Numbered from the stretch's first letter, positions 23,344-31,700 are shown. The stretch: 46,528 nt of DNA from JACDBZ01 sp038233215 (GCA_038233215.1 JBBSML010000019.1:1-46528); one strand, 5' to 3'. Program-made: numbers and translations. Notes: generated by a model from the sequence alone, not told the origin.

Positions 23344-23901
23344 TCAGCGCGAAGCGAGAAGCTGGTCGAGAATGGCGACCATTCGCGCCGGATCCAGCGG
23401 ACCGATCACCTCGCGCAGGACCGTGCCCTCGGCACCGATGAAGTAGTGCCGCGGCAGGCCATCGGTCCCGGCCCAGCGATAGTAGATTTCCAGCGTCGGA
23501 TCGAGCAGGATCGGGTACTCGACGCCGTAGCGATCGACGAAGTCGGTGACGGCGTCGCGCTGCTCACCCCAATCGACGCCGAGGATGAGCAGCTCGTCGC
23601 CATACGCCTCGGCGAGCCGTTGCATGGCCGGCATCTCGGTCCGGCATGGCTCGCAGCTGGTCGCCCAGAAGTTGACCCATACCAGGCGCCCGTCTCCATC
23701 AGCCAATGACCGGGTGCGGCCATCGAGATCCTCAGCGCGCAGCTCGGGTGCAGCCTGTCCCACCAATGTCCCAACGCGCCCATCGGGGGTGCCCCTCAGC
23801 AGCGGAATCGTGGTGAGCACGCCGAGCACGACCGCCAGGATGAGGATACCGATGAGCCACAGCAGGCTCCCGCGCCGCCGCCGCAGGATTGCCGGGATCA
23901 T
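23344..23901 (-). CDS. TlpA/ResA-like membrane-anchored thiol-disulfide oxidoreductase
   Basis: 185 residues. One N-terminal transmembrane helix (SLLWLIGILILAVVLGVL) anchors a thioredoxin fold. The redox motif is CEPC inside NFWATSCEPCRTEMP, and the cis-Pro is in GLPRHYFI. ResA/TlpA proteins reduce apocytochrome c or copper-site thiols outside the membrane, receiving electrons from CcdA, which is encoded about 1 kb upstream on the same strand. The ATG overlaps the preceding glutaredoxin-like gene by four bases. Confidence 0.92.
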   Translation of the reverse strand: MIPAILRRRRGSLLWLIGILILAVVLGVLTTIPLLRGTPDGRVGTLVGQAAPELRAEDLDGRTRSLADGDGRLVWVNFWATSCEPCRTEMPAMQRLAEAYGDELLILGVDWGEQRDAVTDFVDRYGVEYPILLDPTLEIYYRWAGTDGLPRHYFIGAEGTVLREVIGPLDPARMVAILDQLLASR

Positions 23902-24131
23902 CGGTCCAGGACCGCCTCGAGGTCAGGGCGGGTGATGATCATCTCGAGGCGATCGGTCCCGTCGAGGGCCAGCACCGGGATGCGGTGCGCGTAACGCACC
24001 AGCAGGTCGTCATCGGTTTCGATGTCTACCGCGTCCCATTCTTCGGTTCCGAGCATCGCATCCAAGAGGAGGCGCGCTTCATCGCAGAGGTGGCAGCCGT
24101 GCCGAACGTAAAGGGTCGGACGTGCGGCCAT
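23898..24131 (-). CDS. Glutaredoxin-like (DUF836-type) small thiol protein
   Basis: 77 residues, a minimal thioredoxin-fold protein. YVRHGCHLCDEARLLL carries CHLC, and RIPVLAL contains the cis-Pro. This group is annotated as glutaredoxin family/DUF836 and lacks obvious glutathione-binding features. It forms an overlapping pair with tlpA and is probably cytoplasmic. On the minus strand, TATCAT (plus 24138-24143) ends six bases before the ATG, indicating a leaderless transcript. Confidence 0.85.
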   Translation of the reverse strand: MAARPTLYVRHGCHLCDEARLLLDAMLGTEEWDAVDIETDDDLLVRYAHRIPVLALDGTDRLEMIITRPDLEAVLDR

Positions 24132-24137
24132 GGGCGG

Positions 24138-24143
24138 ATGATA
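24138..24143 (-). promoter_or_regulatory. Probable -10 box of a leaderless promoter (TATCAT, minus strand)
   Basis: TATCAT read on the minus strand ends exactly six bases before the ATG at 24131. No Shine-Dalgarno sequence is present. It drives the glutaredoxin-tlpA pair. Confidence 0.45.
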
Positions 24144-24164
24144 CGGTAGGATCGGTTTGGCGCC

Positions 24165-24240
24165 GCCCCCGTAGCTCAGTGGATAGAGCGCCGCCGTCCT
24201 AAGGCGGGCGTCGGGGGTTCGAATCCCTCCGGGGGCGCCA
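24165..24240 (+). tRNA. tRNA-Arg (anticodon CCT), CCA encoded
   Basis: The acceptor stem GCCCCCG/CGGGGGC, D-arm GCTC/GAGC, anticodon stem CCGCC/GGCGG with loop GTCCTAA, and T-arm GGGGG/CCCTC (one G-T pair) are all present. The anticodon at 24198-24200 is CCT. Discriminator G and CCA are encoded. Confidence 0.97.
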
Positions 24241-24279
24241 TCGTACGCTTAGATGCGATCGGGTTGGCATGGTGACGGG

Positions 24280-24747
24280 TCACCTTCCGGGCTTGAAGAC
24301 CATCAGGAAGATGATCACGACGATCGCGCTCATCAGGATGATCGAGCCGATCAGGGCTCGCGGTTCGTGCATCACGAGCTGAAGTTCGGGGGAGGGCTGG
24401 TCGTCGCTGCTGGCGGACGCAGCGGCAGCCATGCGACCCGCCCACGGGCCGGTGATCGCGCCGCCGGTGGCCATACTGATCACGAAGATGATGTAGGCAC
24501 CGATGAGCCACGGCCGAAAGAAGTCGAGCCCTCCTGTGGCGGCCGCGAGCAGGCCAAAGACGGCCCCGCCAACGAAGAACAGCGGAAGCAGCTTCCCGAG
24601 CCGCTCGGCGATGCCCGACACGATGCGAATCGCACCGACATCCCCGCTGCGGCTGACCCAGTGCAGCACGACCTCAGGGATGACCGTAACTGACACCGCG
24701 ATGAACATGGTCAGGATGTGCAGGAACTTGAAGAGCGTGAACGCCAT
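24280..24747 (-). CDS. DUF2269-like integral membrane protein
   Basis: 155 residues with four predicted transmembrane helices. FKFLHILTMFIAVSVT at the start and the GGLDFFRPWLIGAYIIF region are typical of small DUF2269-type membrane proteins. The helix-1 His and the conserved His near MHEPRALIG could be metal or haem ligands, but no function is known. A GGAGG eight bases upstream of the ATG (minus strand) supports the start. It lies among thiol-redox and copper-type genes. Confidence 0.7.
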   Translation of the reverse strand: MAFTLFKFLHILTMFIAVSVTVIPEVVLHWVSRSGDVGAIRIVSGIAERLGKLLPLFFVGGAVFGLLAAATGGLDFFRPWLIGAYIIFVISMATGGAITGPWAGRMAAAASASSDDQPSPELQLVMHEPRALIGSIILMSAIVVIIFLMVFKPGR

Positions 24748-24863
24748 GTGAAAGACCTCCGGCTCGGGAGTCCTGGATCGGAAGGCAGCGGCCGGATCGT
24801 AGCACCGGGCCCTAATGATTTCGCCTTCGCAACTGTGCGGTCAGCTGTACGCGGTGAACAGAC

Positions 24864-25577
24864 TCACAGCACGAACGTGAAGAGATTGGCGAGCCGCGCG
24901 AATGCGTTGAGGAAGATCATCACCCCGATCACCACGATGAACGTGCCGGACACGACCTGCACCCATCTGTGGTGGCGCCGCAGCCAGTCGAGCAGGGGTA
25001 GCAGGCGGGGAAGTGCCAACGCCGCGGCCAGGAACGGAAGGGCCAGGCCGGCCGAGTACGCGATCAGCAGGATGAACACCGCTGGCGCCGAACCGCTCGA
25101 CGCTCCCACGGTGAAGATCGCTCCCAGCACGGGCCCGATGCACGGCGTCCAGCCGACGGCCACGAAGGCACCGAGCGCCAGCGATCTCGCAAATCGGGCA
25201 GCCGGCAGCGCCGAGGCGTCGACCCCAACACGGAAGCGATCGAGAACGGGACCGAAGACGCCGGTCGTCAGGATGCCGAGCACGATCACTGCGATGCCCG
25301 CCACCTGGCGAAGTTCCGGAATGCGGAAGAGCGGTCCGCCCACGAGGCCAATCGAGGTTCCCAACACGACGAACACCGCGGTGAAACCACCGATGAAGAG
25401 CAACGCCTGGGGCAGGATGGCACTCCGCGTCACGGCGGCGGCCGTACCGCGGTGCCCGTCCGCCACGGATGCGTCTCCGAGGAAGGCCAGATAGACCGGC
25501 AGCAGCGCCAGCACGCATGGCGAGACGAACGAGATCAGGCCGGCGGCGAACGCAAGTCCAAGGGTGACCTCGGTCAT
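24864..25577 (-). CDS. ccdA: CcdA/DsbD-type cytochrome c biogenesis transmembrane protein
   Basis: 237 residues with six transmembrane helices. The paired redox cysteines sit in helices 1 and 4: FVSPCVLALLPVYLAFL and VGWTPCIGPVLGAI. CcdA carries reducing equivalents from cytoplasmic thioredoxin to extracytoplasmic TlpA/ResA-like proteins, one of which is encoded at 23344-23901. The ATG at 25577 overlaps the upstream membrane gene by four bases; the longer open frame upstream is shadow. Confidence 0.95.
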   Translation of the reverse strand: MTEVTLGLAFAAGLISFVSPCVLALLPVYLAFLGDASVADGHRGTAAAVTRSAILPQALLFIGGFTAVFVVLGTSIGLVGGPLFRIPELRQVAGIAVIVLGILTTGVFGPVLDRFRVGVDASALPAARFARSLALGAFVAVGWTPCIGPVLGAIFTVGASSGSAPAVFILLIAYSAGLALPFLAAALALPRLLPLLDWLRRHHRWVQVVSGTFIVVIGVMIFLNAFARLANLFTFVL

Positions 25578-27100
25578 CGCATCAGCGCCGAGGGCACCAC
25601 CCCCGGATCGACCACGATCGGTGCCGCGATGATCCAGAGCGACAGCACCGTGTACCCGATCATGAGCGAGACCATCGGCAGTCCTGCCAACGTCACCCGT
25701 GATGGTGCGTCGCGCCGCGTACGCCGATGGGCGAGGCCGATGCCGGCGATGTGGCCGCCCACGATGGCCGCCACGCTCAGGTACCAGACGAGGCCGATCG
25801 GGATCCAGTCGAGCTGCGGCGCGAGGCTCATCAACGGGTCGACCATGAGCGACGGCAGCCACACAAATCCCTGGAGGACGAGCGTCAGGTAGTGCGCGAT
25901 TAGGTATCCACCCGCGATGGGCAGGAGCGTCACCGAATAGCGGCCGGCCATCGTACGCATTGATCCCCGCGCATGCGAGTCGCTCACGGCGTGGGTCACG
26001 GCAATGGTCACGACGAACGCACCCAGAAACAGCGCGAAGACGGCCGACAGCTGCAGTGATTCGACGACCAGGAAGGTCATCGAGGTGGTTGGCCCCAGCA
26101 TCGTTGAAATGAATGGATAGAACGCATTGAACCCGAACGCCCCGACGGCCGTCTCGCGCAGCCCGTCATACGTGACGCCGGCAAGGACGAGGATGATGAA
26201 GACGACGTCGGACCACCCGGGACGACCGACAGCGGTCAGCCCGACGATCCACGGGCGCAGTTCCGGCCGACGCTCGTGATCTTCGGCGGCAACGCTGCAT
26301 TCGGAGCAGTCCAGGCAGCGCCCGGGATCGCACAGCTCCTCGCAGCCGGAGCAGAGTTGAGCGCTCAGCGATCGGCGCGCAAGCGGACCGATGCGACCGA
26401 ACCAACCGAGCTCGACCTCGAACAACTCGGCGTGACGCAGCCAGGAGATCTGTCCGAATAGGACCATGCCTGCCAAGGTCATCATGGTGTAGCCCGCCAC
26501 GAGCATGGCGACCGTGACTGCGACCTCGCCACCGGGCAGGATCAACTCGGCCCAGATGGCCCCCCCCAGGACGAGAACGGCGGGCCAGCGCGCGAGCGAT
26601 GGTGGGTAGCGCAGACCGAGATCGAGACGAGCGGCGCCGAGTCGGCGAGCCACCCACTCGATTCCGGCGAAGGTGCTGCGGAATGGGCTCAGCGAAGGCC
26701 ACGGGTTACCCACCAGGACGGCGATGATCGGCAAGCCGACCCAGATCCCGATCCAGAGCAGGACTGCGGGCAGCGGCGAGATGTCGCCGACCACGAAGCC
26801 GACGATGATGGCCCCATACCACCAGGCGAGGCCGAGGAGGCGGAGTGCCAATCTCATGGCTCGGGCGATGCTGGCCGGGACGGGTCGCGTCGCAAAGGCG
26901 GGTTGGGTACGCGCCGCTCGGTTCGTCCGCGTCCTCACCAAGAAGGATGCCGCGACCGCCACCGCTGTTCCAGCCAGGTAGAGCCACAGCGGCACCGGCA
27001 GTTGGAACGTGCCGCCAACGGCATGCGCCGTGACGGGTGACGGCGCCGCGAAAGAGACGAGCAGCGGGATCATTGCCGCCGGGACTGCTCTAGGGCTCAT
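25574..27100 (-). CDS. Multi-spanning membrane protein with six-cysteine cluster and N-terminal His after signal peptide
   Basis: 508 residues. A signal peptide ends near VTA, leaving a mature start HAVGG; then about ten transmembrane helices. In a loop at residues 250-268 lies C-x2-C-x3-C-x4-C-x2-C-x2-C (C250, 253, 257, 262, 265, 268), flanked by acidic residues and able to bind metal or an Fe-S centre. The N-terminal LPVPLWLYLAG is shared by a family sometimes labelled fenitrothion hydrolase in databases; I do not trust that label here. ATG 27100 overlaps the cupredoxin-like lipoprotein and the stop overlaps ccdA, so these are coupled. A role in copper or redox-centre handling is inferred from context only. 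Confidence 0.75.
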   Translation of the reverse strand: MSPRAVPAAMIPLLVSFAAPSPVTAHAVGGTFQLPVPLWLYLAGTAVAVAASFLVRTRTNRAARTQPAFATRPVPASIARAMRLALRLLGLAWWYGAIIVGFVVGDISPLPAVLLWIGIWVGLPIIAVLVGNPWPSLSPFRSTFAGIEWVARRLGAARLDLGLRYPPSLARWPAVLVLGGAIWAELILPGGEVAVTVAMLVAGYTMMTLAGMVLFGQISWLRHAELFEVELGWFGRIGPLARRSLSAQLCSGCEELCDPGRCLDCSECSVAAEDHERRPELRPWIVGLTAVGRPGWSDVVFIILVLAGVTYDGLRETAVGAFGFNAFYPFISTMLGPTTSMTFLVVESLQLSAVFALFLGAFVVTIAVTHAVSDSHARGSMRTMAGRYSVTLLPIAGGYLIAHYLTLVLQGFVWLPSLMVDPLMSLAPQLDWIPIGLVWYLSVAAIVGGHIAGIGLAHRRTRRDAPSRVTLAGLPMVSLMIGYTVLSLWIIAAPIVVDPGVVPSALMR

Positions 27101-27454
27101 TGACCGTGAAGACGCCCACGGAAGCACCCTCGACCTTGTCGTCGGTGTGGAACTCGATCGGGAACTGCCCAGCTCGGGTCGCGGTGAAGACGAGCTCGGT
27201 CACCTCCCCGGCTGCGACTGACGTCGCCGGTACCTGTTCATCGTATCCGTGAATGTGGATCACGCCGTCGACGGCAGGCGCGAGGACGAGAGTCACTTCT
27301 TCGTCGCGACAGACGCGCGGATCCGACGGCGTGAGCGTATCGGCCGAGATCTCAAGCTCGATCCGCATCGGCAGTGACTCACATCGCTGTTGCCGCCGAT
27401 GCACCCCGTCAGGATCAGGAGCATGGCCAGGACTGCGAGGTGCGCTAACGGCAT
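27090..27454 (-). pseudogene. Cupredoxin-like lipoprotein with frameshift after the signal peptide
   Basis: ATG 27454, preceded by AGGAG, opens a lipoprotein signal (MPLAHLAVLAMLLILTGC, lipobox LTGC). That frame continues for about 12 more sensible residues. From about 27370 the fitting sequence is in another frame: RIELEISADTLTPSD...GVIHIHGYDEQVPA...AGQFPIEFHTDDK...VGVFTVNEP, an immunoglobulin-like/cupredoxin-fold domain ending at 27090. The total, 365 bases, is one short of a whole number of codons, so one base appears lost between 27370 and 27400, with no homopolymer there. The internal ATG 27368 could still give a 92-residue soluble protein. Usual blue-copper Cys and Met are absent. Confidence 0.6.
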
Positions 27455-27634
27455 GGGTTTGTGCTCCTGTTGAGTCGACAGGCGTGGCCACTTCGTTGGC
27501 GATACGGTACGCCACCAGACGGCAGACGGGGCATAGCGCCGGAGTCCGCGCGGTCGCGGACGACTGGCGCGTGGATTGCAAGGCATGCGTGGGCACGAAC
27601 ATCAATCGGATTGTTATCCAAGGAGACCGTAATA

Positions 27635-28099
27635 ATGGCTTCCGTCGTCGAAAGCATTGACGTCAACGTCGCCGTCAACACCGCCTACAACCAGTGGACC
27701 CAGTTCGAGGACTTCCCGCATTTCATGGAAGGCGTGAAGTCGGTCACCCAGACCGATGACACCCATCTGCACTGGGTTGCCGAGGTGGCAGGTAAGGACA
27801 AGGAGTGGGACGCCGAGATCACCGAGCAGCACGCCGACGAGCGGGTCGCGTGGAATGCTACATCGGGCGCGGAAAGCGCCGGCGTGGTCACCTTCCACCG
27901 GATCAATGATGAAACATCACGCGTCACCCTCCAGCTCGACGCAGAGCCCGAAGGTCTCGTTGAGAACGTCGGCACGGCGCTCGGCTTTCTGGATCGGCGG
28001 GTCAAGGGGGATCTCGAGCGCTTCAAGGAGTTCGTCGAGAGCCGCGGTACCGAGACCGGGGCGTGGCGTGGCGACGTGGAGGCCCCGACCCAACGATGA
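27635..28099 (+). CDS. SRPBCC (START/Bet v 1-like) family protein, cyclase/dehydrase type
   Basis: 154 residues. The sequence VESIDVNVAVNTAYNQWTQF, then EDFPHFMEGVKSV, is the start of the polyketide cyclase/dehydrase-like group of small soluble SRPBCC proteins; the strands end at ERFKEFVESRG. Such proteins bind hydrophobic ligands in a cavity; members of this subgroup are often linked to stress responses, with no known substrate. AAGGAGA (27620-27626) is eight bases before the ATG. It overlaps the next small gene by four bases. Confidence 0.88.
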   Translation: MASVVESIDVNVAVNTAYNQWTQFEDFPHFMEGVKSVTQTDDTHLHWVAEVAGKDKEWDAEITEQHADERVAWNATSGAESAGVVTFHRINDETSRVTLQLDAEPEGLVENVGTALGFLDRRVKGDLERFKEFVESRGTETGAWRGDVEAPTQR

Positions 28100-28404
28100 A
28101 CGAGCGCAACCCGTCGAGTGGCGCCATGACCGGCGCCACCGGCACCCTCACGCCGGACGACCTTCCAGAGCCGTTCATTCCGGCTGAGCGCCGCGAAGTG
28201 TCCGATGCGGAGACCCAAGCCGCTGTCACTGGCGCGCAGGGACGGCGCGGACCGATCCAGGCCGGCGAGATCGGTGAATCCCGCTCCGACGCGGGCCGGA
28301 CAACGACAACCCCAACGTCGCGGGAGTCCAACTCGGCCTCAGCTACCGATGGCGATACGCGCATCGGCGGTGACGCAGTCTCGGACGGCGGCGAGCACTT
28401 CTAG
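28096..28404 (+). CDS. Small disordered hypothetical protein
   Basis: 102 residues, rich in Gly, Thr, Ser, Glu and Asp with no hydrophobic core; predicted disordered. ATG 28096 overlaps the SRPBCC stop as ATGA, so it is probably translated with it. The segment TLTPDDLPEPFIPAERREV is the only ordered-looking part. It resembles stress-type low-complexity proteins in composition only. Confidence 0.55.
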   Translation: MNERNPSSGAMTGATGTLTPDDLPEPFIPAERREVSDAETQAAVTGAQGRRGPIQAGEIGESRSDAGRTTTTPTSRESNSASATDGDTRIGGDAVSDGGEHF

Positions 28405-28455
28405 GCTGACGCGACCCGAAGCTGATCGCTCCCTTCCAGATCGGCCTCATCGGTG

Positions 28456-28707
28456 TCAGTCCGCGCGCTTGCGGACATTGCTGCCTTCGTCCACCTCGAT
28501 GTCGTGTCGGTTGGCGGCCGCGAGGATCTTCTTGCGGGCCCGTTCCTTCGCCGCCTTGCTCTCGAAATCGGTCTGATTGAATCGCGCAATGGCGTTGCGC
28601 GTGTGCGACTCGTCATGGATCGGGAGATGTTCAGCGCCGTCGCGGTCGACATACGCGAATTGATCCTTCCGGAGGCGGTCTCGTTCCTTGGCGGTGAGGT
28701 CGTTCAC
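28456..28707 (-). CDS. Small conserved hypothetical protein (DUF6582-like)
   Basis: 83 residues, highly charged. NDLTAKERDRLRKDQFAYVD, LPIHDESHTRNAIARFNQ and a Lys/Arg-rich helix (KAAKERARKKILAAA) match a small conserved family of stress-associated proteins, tentatively DUF6582. GTG 28707 is chosen because AGGAG lies six bases upstream on the minus strand; the longer frame upstream is not supported. It converges with the disordered gene. Confidence 0.75.
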   Translation of the reverse strand: MNDLTAKERDRLRKDQFAYVDRDGAEHLPIHDESHTRNAIARFNQTDFESKAAKERARKKILAAANRHDIEVDEGSNVRKRAD

Positions 28708-28826
28708 AGCAAGCTCCTGCTTGGTGGTTGGTCTCGGGGACTGGCACACTGCGTGCCCGCGCTACTGGCCGATGTCTGCCAAGCGCTTGCTCGCCGAGCG
28801 GCACGCGACTTGCAAAACGCCCTCGC

Positions 28827-29834
28827 GTGACCGCATCCCCGACGTCAGGACCCATCATCGAGGTCCGCAACGTCACGCGCGCGTTTGACGAGCGCACCGT
28901 GATTGATGACCTCTCGTTCGATGTCGAGCCGGGTACCATCCTGGGACTGATCGGCCCGAGTGGATCGGGAAAGACGACCACCGTGCGCATGCTGACCGGC
29001 ACGCTCGGCCGTACCAGCGGCGAAATCCGCGTCCTCGGTGAAGACCCGATTCGATTCAGTCGCCGCACACGTGGCCGGATCGCCTACATGCCCCAATTGT
29101 TCAGCCTCTACGAGGACCTGTCGGCGCAGGAGAACGTGGGCTTCGTGGCCGCGCTGTACGGCATCGGCCCATTCAAGCGACGGCGCCTCATCCGGCGAGC
29201 GCTGGAGGTGGTCGACCTGAGCGACGCTCGTCACCGTCTGGCCCGGGACCTCTCCGGCGGCATGCAGCGACGGCTTGAGCTTGCCTGCGCCCTCGTCCAC
29301 AGCCCCGACGTGCTCTTCATTGATGAGCCGACCGCCGGAATCGATCCCATGCTGCGCCAATCCATCTGGGATGAGCTGCGCACCCTGCGGAATGACGGAC
29401 GAACGTTGCTGGTAACCACGCAATATGTCAGCGAAGCTGAGTATTGCGACCGCGTGGCTCTCATCGCCGATGGTGAGCTCGTTGCGCTCGATACGCCGGA
29501 TGAGCTGCGCAGACTCGTCTTCGGCGGCGAAGTGCTCGAGGTCACGACCGAGCGTGCGGCCGATGCCGACGTGCTCGGCGGCGTGCCCGGCGTCACGGCT
29601 GTTCGACAGGTGGGAGCGCGGCAGCTGTTCGTGACCACGGAGATCGCGGCAACGACAACCCCGCTGGTCATCGAGGCGCTGCGCCAGGCCGGGATCGGCG
29701 TGATCGGCCTGGAGGAGCACCAGCCGACTTTCGACGAGGTCTTCACCCAGCTGGTCGAGCAACGTCGTGCGACACGCGATCAGGAGGTCGTCCGACCGCA
29801 GGGGCCTGAGCCGGTGGGTGCTCGAGGTGGGTGA
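28827..29834 (+). CDS. ABC-2 type exporter ATP-binding protein
   Basis: 335 residues. Walker A GPSGSGKTTT, signature LSGGMQRRLELA, Walker B VLFIDEP and the switch His replaced by Gln in LLVTTQYVSEAEYCD; the Q substitution also occurs in other ABC-2 exporters. The C-terminal 90 residues are the regulatory extension of this class (VLEVTTERAADADVL...). It pairs with the permease that follows to export a drug, lipid or polymer; the substrate is unknown. GTG 28827 is the likely start. Confidence 0.9.
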   Translation: MTASPTSGPIIEVRNVTRAFDERTVIDDLSFDVEPGTILGLIGPSGSGKTTTVRMLTGTLGRTSGEIRVLGEDPIRFSRRTRGRIAYMPQLFSLYEDLSAQENVGFVAALYGIGPFKRRRLIRRALEVVDLSDARHRLARDLSGGMQRRLELACALVHSPDVLFIDEPTAGIDPMLRQSIWDELRTLRNDGRTLLVTTQYVSEAEYCDRVALIADGELVALDTPDELRRLVFGGEVLEVTTERAADADVLGGVPGVTAVRQVGARQLFVTTEIAATTTPLVIEALRQAGIGVIGLEEHQPTFDEVFTQLVEQRRATRDQEVVRPQGPEPVGARGG

Positions 29835-31035
29835 TCTGATCCAGGGGATCTCGCACAGCATCGTGCGCATGGCGTCCTTCACCGGCAAGGAGCTCCGCGA
29901 GGTGATCCGTCGTCCTGGCGTGTTGCTGAGTCTCGTCCTGGGTCCATTCCTGGTGATGTTCCTGTTCGGCCTTGGGTACAGCGGCTTTCGCGCTCCGTTC
30001 ACCACCGAGATCGTGGTGCCGACCGATAGCGCCTTTTCACGTTCAGTGGACGACTACGAGAGCCTCGCGCCGGGTCGGCTCAACATCACCCAGGTGAGTG
30101 ACGATCGCGAGGGCGCGGAAGCGCGGCTCCAGGACGGTGAGCTCGACCTGCTCGTCGTGGTACCGGCGAACTCCGCGGCGGAGCTTCGCGAGGGTAGACA
30201 GACGACAATTCGGGTGGCCTGGAACCAGGTCGACCCGGTCTACGATCAACTGGCGACCCTCGCGACCGAGATCCTGGTCAGCAGCCTGAATGCCGAGATC
30301 ATCGAGCAGGCAGTCGCGACGGGCATCACGCTCGCCGAGGGCGAGCTCGGTCCCGAGGTCAGCAGCATTCCGCCGGGCGTCATCGCGCGGCCCACGACCG
30401 CGGAGACGGAGAACGTCGCGCCGACACCCCCGGCCGTTCTCAATTTCTTCGGACCGGCCGTATTCGCGCTCGTGATCCAGCACCTGGCAATCACGCTCAC
30501 TGCGTTGTCCATGGTTCGGGAGCGGTTGAGCGGACAGATGGACCGCTTCCGGGTGGCGCCGGTGACCTCAATGGAGCTACTGGTGGGCAAGTACATCGCG
30601 TACGCGGTGCTGAGTCTCGCGGTGAGCGCGATCGTGGGCGTCCTGCTGGTCGGGGTCCTTGGCATCCCGCTGCTCGGAAGCATCGGCATGTTCGTCGGCA
30701 TCGTCCTGCTGCTCACGTTTGCCTCGCTCGGATTCGGCCTGCTCATCTCGCTCATCGCGGATTCAGAGCGCCAGGCGGTTCAGCTTTCGATGCTGATGCT
30801 CCTCGCCAGCGTGTTCTTCTCAGGCTTTGTCCTGCCGGTGGCCGACTTTGCGCAGTGGATGCAGTACATCGCGTACACCCTGCCCGTCACGCACGGGATC
30901 TCCGCACTCCAGGACCTCATGCTGCGCGGGCGGGTGCTCGACACCTGGATGCTGATCGCGCTGTTCGGCATTGGCGTGGTGCTGTACGTCGGCTCCCTCC
31001 TGCGGCTCCGGCGGATCATCCGCACGGCTGACTGA
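29827..31035 (+). CDS. ABC-2 type exporter permease
   Basis: About 402 residues from GTG 29827, which overlaps the ATPase stop; ATG 29869 is an alternative. One N-terminal helix (LLSLVLGPFLVMFLFG) is followed by a large extracytoplasmic domain (about 60-200) and five more helices at the C-terminus, the YhgE/ABC2 layout. FFSGFVLPVADFAQWMQYI and YTLPVTHGISALQDLMLRG are characteristic of the ABC-2 membrane domain. Together with the ATPase it makes a half-transporter dimer. Confidence 0.9.
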   Translation: MGDLIQGISHSIVRMASFTGKELREVIRRPGVLLSLVLGPFLVMFLFGLGYSGFRAPFTTEIVVPTDSAFSRSVDDYESLAPGRLNITQVSDDREGAEARLQDGELDLLVVVPANSAAELREGRQTTIRVAWNQVDPVYDQLATLATEILVSSLNAEIIEQAVATGITLAEGELGPEVSSIPPGVIARPTTAETENVAPTPPAVLNFFGPAVFALVIQHLAITLTALSMVRERLSGQMDRFRVAPVTSMELLVGKYIAYAVLSLAVSAIVGVLLVGVLGIPLLGSIGMFVGIVLLLTFASLGFGLLISLIADSERQAVQLSMLMLLASVFFSGFVLPVADFAQWMQYIAYTLPVTHGISALQDLMLRGRVLDTWMLIALFGIGVVLYVGSLLRLRRIIRTAD

Positions 31036-31066
31036 TCCAGCCGTAGCTCCAGGCCGGCCTCGCGCG

Positions 31067-31696
31067 CTACCGAATGCTGGCCCGCTCCTCCGCGTTCCGG
31101 GGGATGCGCAGCAGCGCAAGGCCACCCAGTAGGCCGCCAATGGCCGGAACCAGCAGCCAGGCGAGCAGCACCATGACGAATGGCCGGAGGGGCGGTGCTG
31201 CGCCGTCGGTGCCATTGGCATCGCGAAGCATCGCCAGCTCCGCGCTCAACGTGTCGAGTTCCGTCCCGATGCGCGTGACGTCGGAGCGCGTGGCGCCAAG
31301 TGAACCGCCGACGCGGTTGAGCGTTTCGCCGAGCGCGGCTGCCTGCTCCGCGCTGGCGTCGAATTCGCCGGCAAGTGGCAGCAACGGCTGAGCGCCGAAC
31401 ACGGCGAGCTCCATGGCCCGCGCCAGCGACGCGAGGGTGCCGGACGCGTCGCGTGCCAGCGCGCCAGCCGCCTCGGCTGAGCCCTCAGCCTCTGAGAGAC
31501 TACCCTCGACGTTGGTGAACCCGTCGGCCGCAGCGTCGGTGCTGCGAACTGCCGCGGCCAGCGTTCCGTCGGCGGTGGCGGCCAATCGCTCGATGCGCGA
31601 CGCGAGCTCGAGGCCAATGACTGCGCCGCCCAGGACGAGGACGAATCCGAGCAGCCCGTACAGGATCAGGCTCCAGCCGAGCAGCCGACTTCGTGT
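31067..31696 (-). CDS. Hypothetical membrane protein with two helices and long extracytoplasmic helical domain
   Basis: 209 residues from GTG 31696, four bases after the upstream stop; GTG 31729 overlaps that gene and is less likely. An N-terminal helix (SLILYGLLGFVLVLGG) and a C-terminal helix (FVMVLLAWLLVPAIGG) flank about 130 residues rich in Ala, Leu, Ser and Glu with heptad-like spacing, a likely coiled coil outside the cell. The layout resembles a receptor dimerisation stalk but no signalling domain is present. It is probably cotranscribed with the next gene on the minus strand. Confidence 0.6.
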   Translation of the reverse strand, partial: TRSRLLGWSLILYGLLGFVLVLGGAVIGLELASRIERLAATADGTLAAAVRSTDAAADGFTNVEGSLSEAEGSAEAAGALARDASGTLASLARAMELAVFGAQPLLPLAGEFDASAEQAAALGETLNRVGGSLGATRSDVTRIGTELDTLSAELAMLRDANGTDGAAPPLRPFVMVLLAWLLVPAIGGLLGGLALLRIPRNAEERASIR

Positions 31697-31700
31697 CACT

